From: Atrina japonica
Lineage: Eukaryota > Mollusca > Bivalvia > Pterioida > Pinnidae
Reading direction: 5' to 3'
Assembly (NCBI GenBank): GCA_030159075.1
Contig: BROG01000244.1
Span: forward strand, 62,001 to 126,000
DNA length: 64,000 nucleotides
Shown in pieces: positions 63,501-64,000 of the stretch (positions are counted from its first letter, which is position 1; each line of letters opens with the position of its first letter). Under the pieces are notes generated by a model, which did no database searches, had not been told where the DNA came from, and saw only the letters and a list, made by a program, of their open reading frames with translations. The translations under genes were made by a program, and so were the position numbers.

Positions 63501-63936
63501 ATTTTTTTTATGAACAGGTGCCTTAGCTTGGAATGCTGATGTACTTTCCTCTGGGAGTAGAGATAGATTAATATTACAACGAGATATTAGAACACCATGT
63601 GTAGTTCCAGATAGAAAATTGACTGGTCATAGACAAGAAGTATGTGGACTTAAGTGGTCACCAGACCATCAACATTTAGCATCTGGTGGCAATGATAATA
63701 AATTATATGTGTGGAATATGACTAGTACAAACCCAGTTCAAACTTATAATGAACATTTAGCAGCTGTTAAAGCTATAACCTGGTCACCACATCAACATGG
63801 ACTTCTTGCAAGTGGTGGTGGCACAGCAGATAGATGTATACGTTTCTGGAATACCTTAACTGGTCAACCATTACAATGTGTAGATACAGGATCACAAGTT
63901 TGTAATTTGGCGTGGTCAAAGCATTCAAATGAATTG
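54528..63936 (+). CDS. FZR1: FZR1 / Cdh1, APC/C co-activator (partial, C-terminus off the edge)
   Basis: Nine coding exons: 54528-54593, 56375-56503, 57570-57701, 59481-59540, 60059-60160, 60775-60930, 61617-61682, 63070-63172 and 63518-63936, giving 411 residues against about 496 in human; the last blades and the C-terminal IR tail lie beyond the window. Seen: N-terminus [12 protein letters not shown], the C-box DRFIPSR at 46-52, Ser-Pro sites ([20 protein letters not shown]) typical of CDK control, [20 protein letters not shown], then WD40 repeats with [25 protein letters not shown] and the invariant [19 protein letters not shown]. Role: binds APC/C and recruits D-box and KEN-box substrates from late mitosis through G1. 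Exon 4 is weakly conserved, as in other animals. AAGCAG at its acceptor (59475-59480) permits alternative use with one extra Gln. Two donors are the weak GTTTGT (exons 3 and 5). Confidence 0.97.
54594..56374. other. FZR1 intron 1
   Basis: AT-rich. An inverted pair TTAAAGTCACAATCC (54788) / TTAAAGTCACATTCC in reverse (about 55640-55656) may be the ends of an old element of about 870 bp, but flanking duplications are not evident. Confidence 0.5.
56504..59480. other. FZR1 introns 2 and 3 (with exon 3 between)
   Basis: Apart from exon 3 (57570-57701), non-coding AT-rich sequence. Around 58575-58660 a short degenerate repeat of GCCATNGTTAAATT occurs. No nested gene. Confidence 0.5.
61683..63069. 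other. FZR1 intron 7
   Basis: Contains the SINE at 61812-62090. The rest is AT-rich with several A or T homopolymer runs (for example 62634-62646 and 62680-62692). No nested gene. Confidence 0.6.
61812..62090 (+). mobile_element. tRNA-derived SINE, 279 bp
   Basis: The tRNA-like head has a consensus A-box TGGCTCAGTCGG and B-box GTTCGAGTCC at normal tRNA spacing. A conserved body follows (CACGTTAAAGAACCCTACTG, GTAAGTGCCGAGCATAGG, GGTGACGTCTCCATAGGAGT). The tail is GGGACGTTAAACAACAATAA followed by ACAA repeats. It is flanked by a perfect 12-bp duplication CACAGAGGAATG (61800-61811 and 62091-62102), the signature of LINE-mediated insertion. The body resembles central/3' domains shared by invertebrate SINE superfamilies, but I do not assign a family name. 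Inserted in FZR1 intron 7. Confidence 0.95.
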
Positions 63937-64000
63937 GTAAGAATCATTTTATAAATATTATCCCGGACTTGGAAAAGATCAAAAGTTTTTAAGTTTCTCA

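Overview
This window is animal (metazoan) nuclear DNA. It is AT-rich and intron-rich, with GT-AG splice sites and small exons scattered among large introns. The repeat content points to a mollusc, most likely a bivalve. The evidence is dispersed repeats whose ends read like 'acaagagggcctcaattgct' or 'aaagctcacttgaac', a tRNA-derived SINE ending in an ACAA-type tail, and an intronless B-box/NHL-like TRIM gene of the kind that is greatly expanded in bivalves. The species assignment is inference; no organelle, bacterial or viral gene was seen.

Layout. (1) 1-13.6 kb: a 59-bp minisatellite and a shorter 75-bp array, then the last five recognisable coding exons of a plus-strand gene (1980-12998) whose 5' end lies off the left edge and whose product I do not recognise. 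Its 5.2-kb intron contains a complete antisense intronless TRIM-like gene (5137-6780). (2) 13.6-20.8 kb: gene-free and repeat-rich, with a 46/44-bp alternating minisatellite, a TTAA-flanked piggyBac-like MITE, an (AT)n tract, a 50-bp minisatellite split by a hAT-type MITE, and a cluster of hairpin elements. (3) 20.85-33.95 kb: the complete eight-exon EBNA1BP2/EBP2 ribosome-biogenesis gene. Its fourth intron has been swollen by a 4.1-kb array of a 37-bp unit, and its sixth intron holds an 18-bp-type array plus a 1.4-kb terminal-inverted-repeat element. (4) 34-41.7 kb: intergenic, with a pogo/Tc1-like MITE, 42-bp and 33-bp minisatellites, dispersed bivalve repeats and a second SINE-like element. 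(5) 41.8-48.9 kb, minus strand: a complete four-exon ciliary gene, CFAP144 (FAM183 family). A compact candidate promoter sits just upstream. (6) 49.5-53.6 kb: a nest of inverted-repeat transposon relics. (7) 54.5 kb to the right edge: FZR1/Cdh1, the APC/C co-activator, with nine coding exons (411 residues) visible and its C-terminal WD40 blades beyond the edge.

The genes are not an operon or a pathway. EBP2 (nucleolus, 60S assembly), FZR1 (cell-cycle proteolysis), CFAP144 (axonemal microtubule inner protein) and the TRIM protein act separately. CFAP144 and FZR1 lie head to head and may share an upstream promoter region. The most unusual feature is the density of unrelated minisatellites: about a dozen arrays with different unit lengths occupy roughly 12 kb, near one fifth of the window. 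Several have stop-free units and so generate long false reading frames. I found no undescribed protein-coding system; the best leads are structural (arrays, nested MITEs, palindromes, a G-quadruplex-prone foldback).
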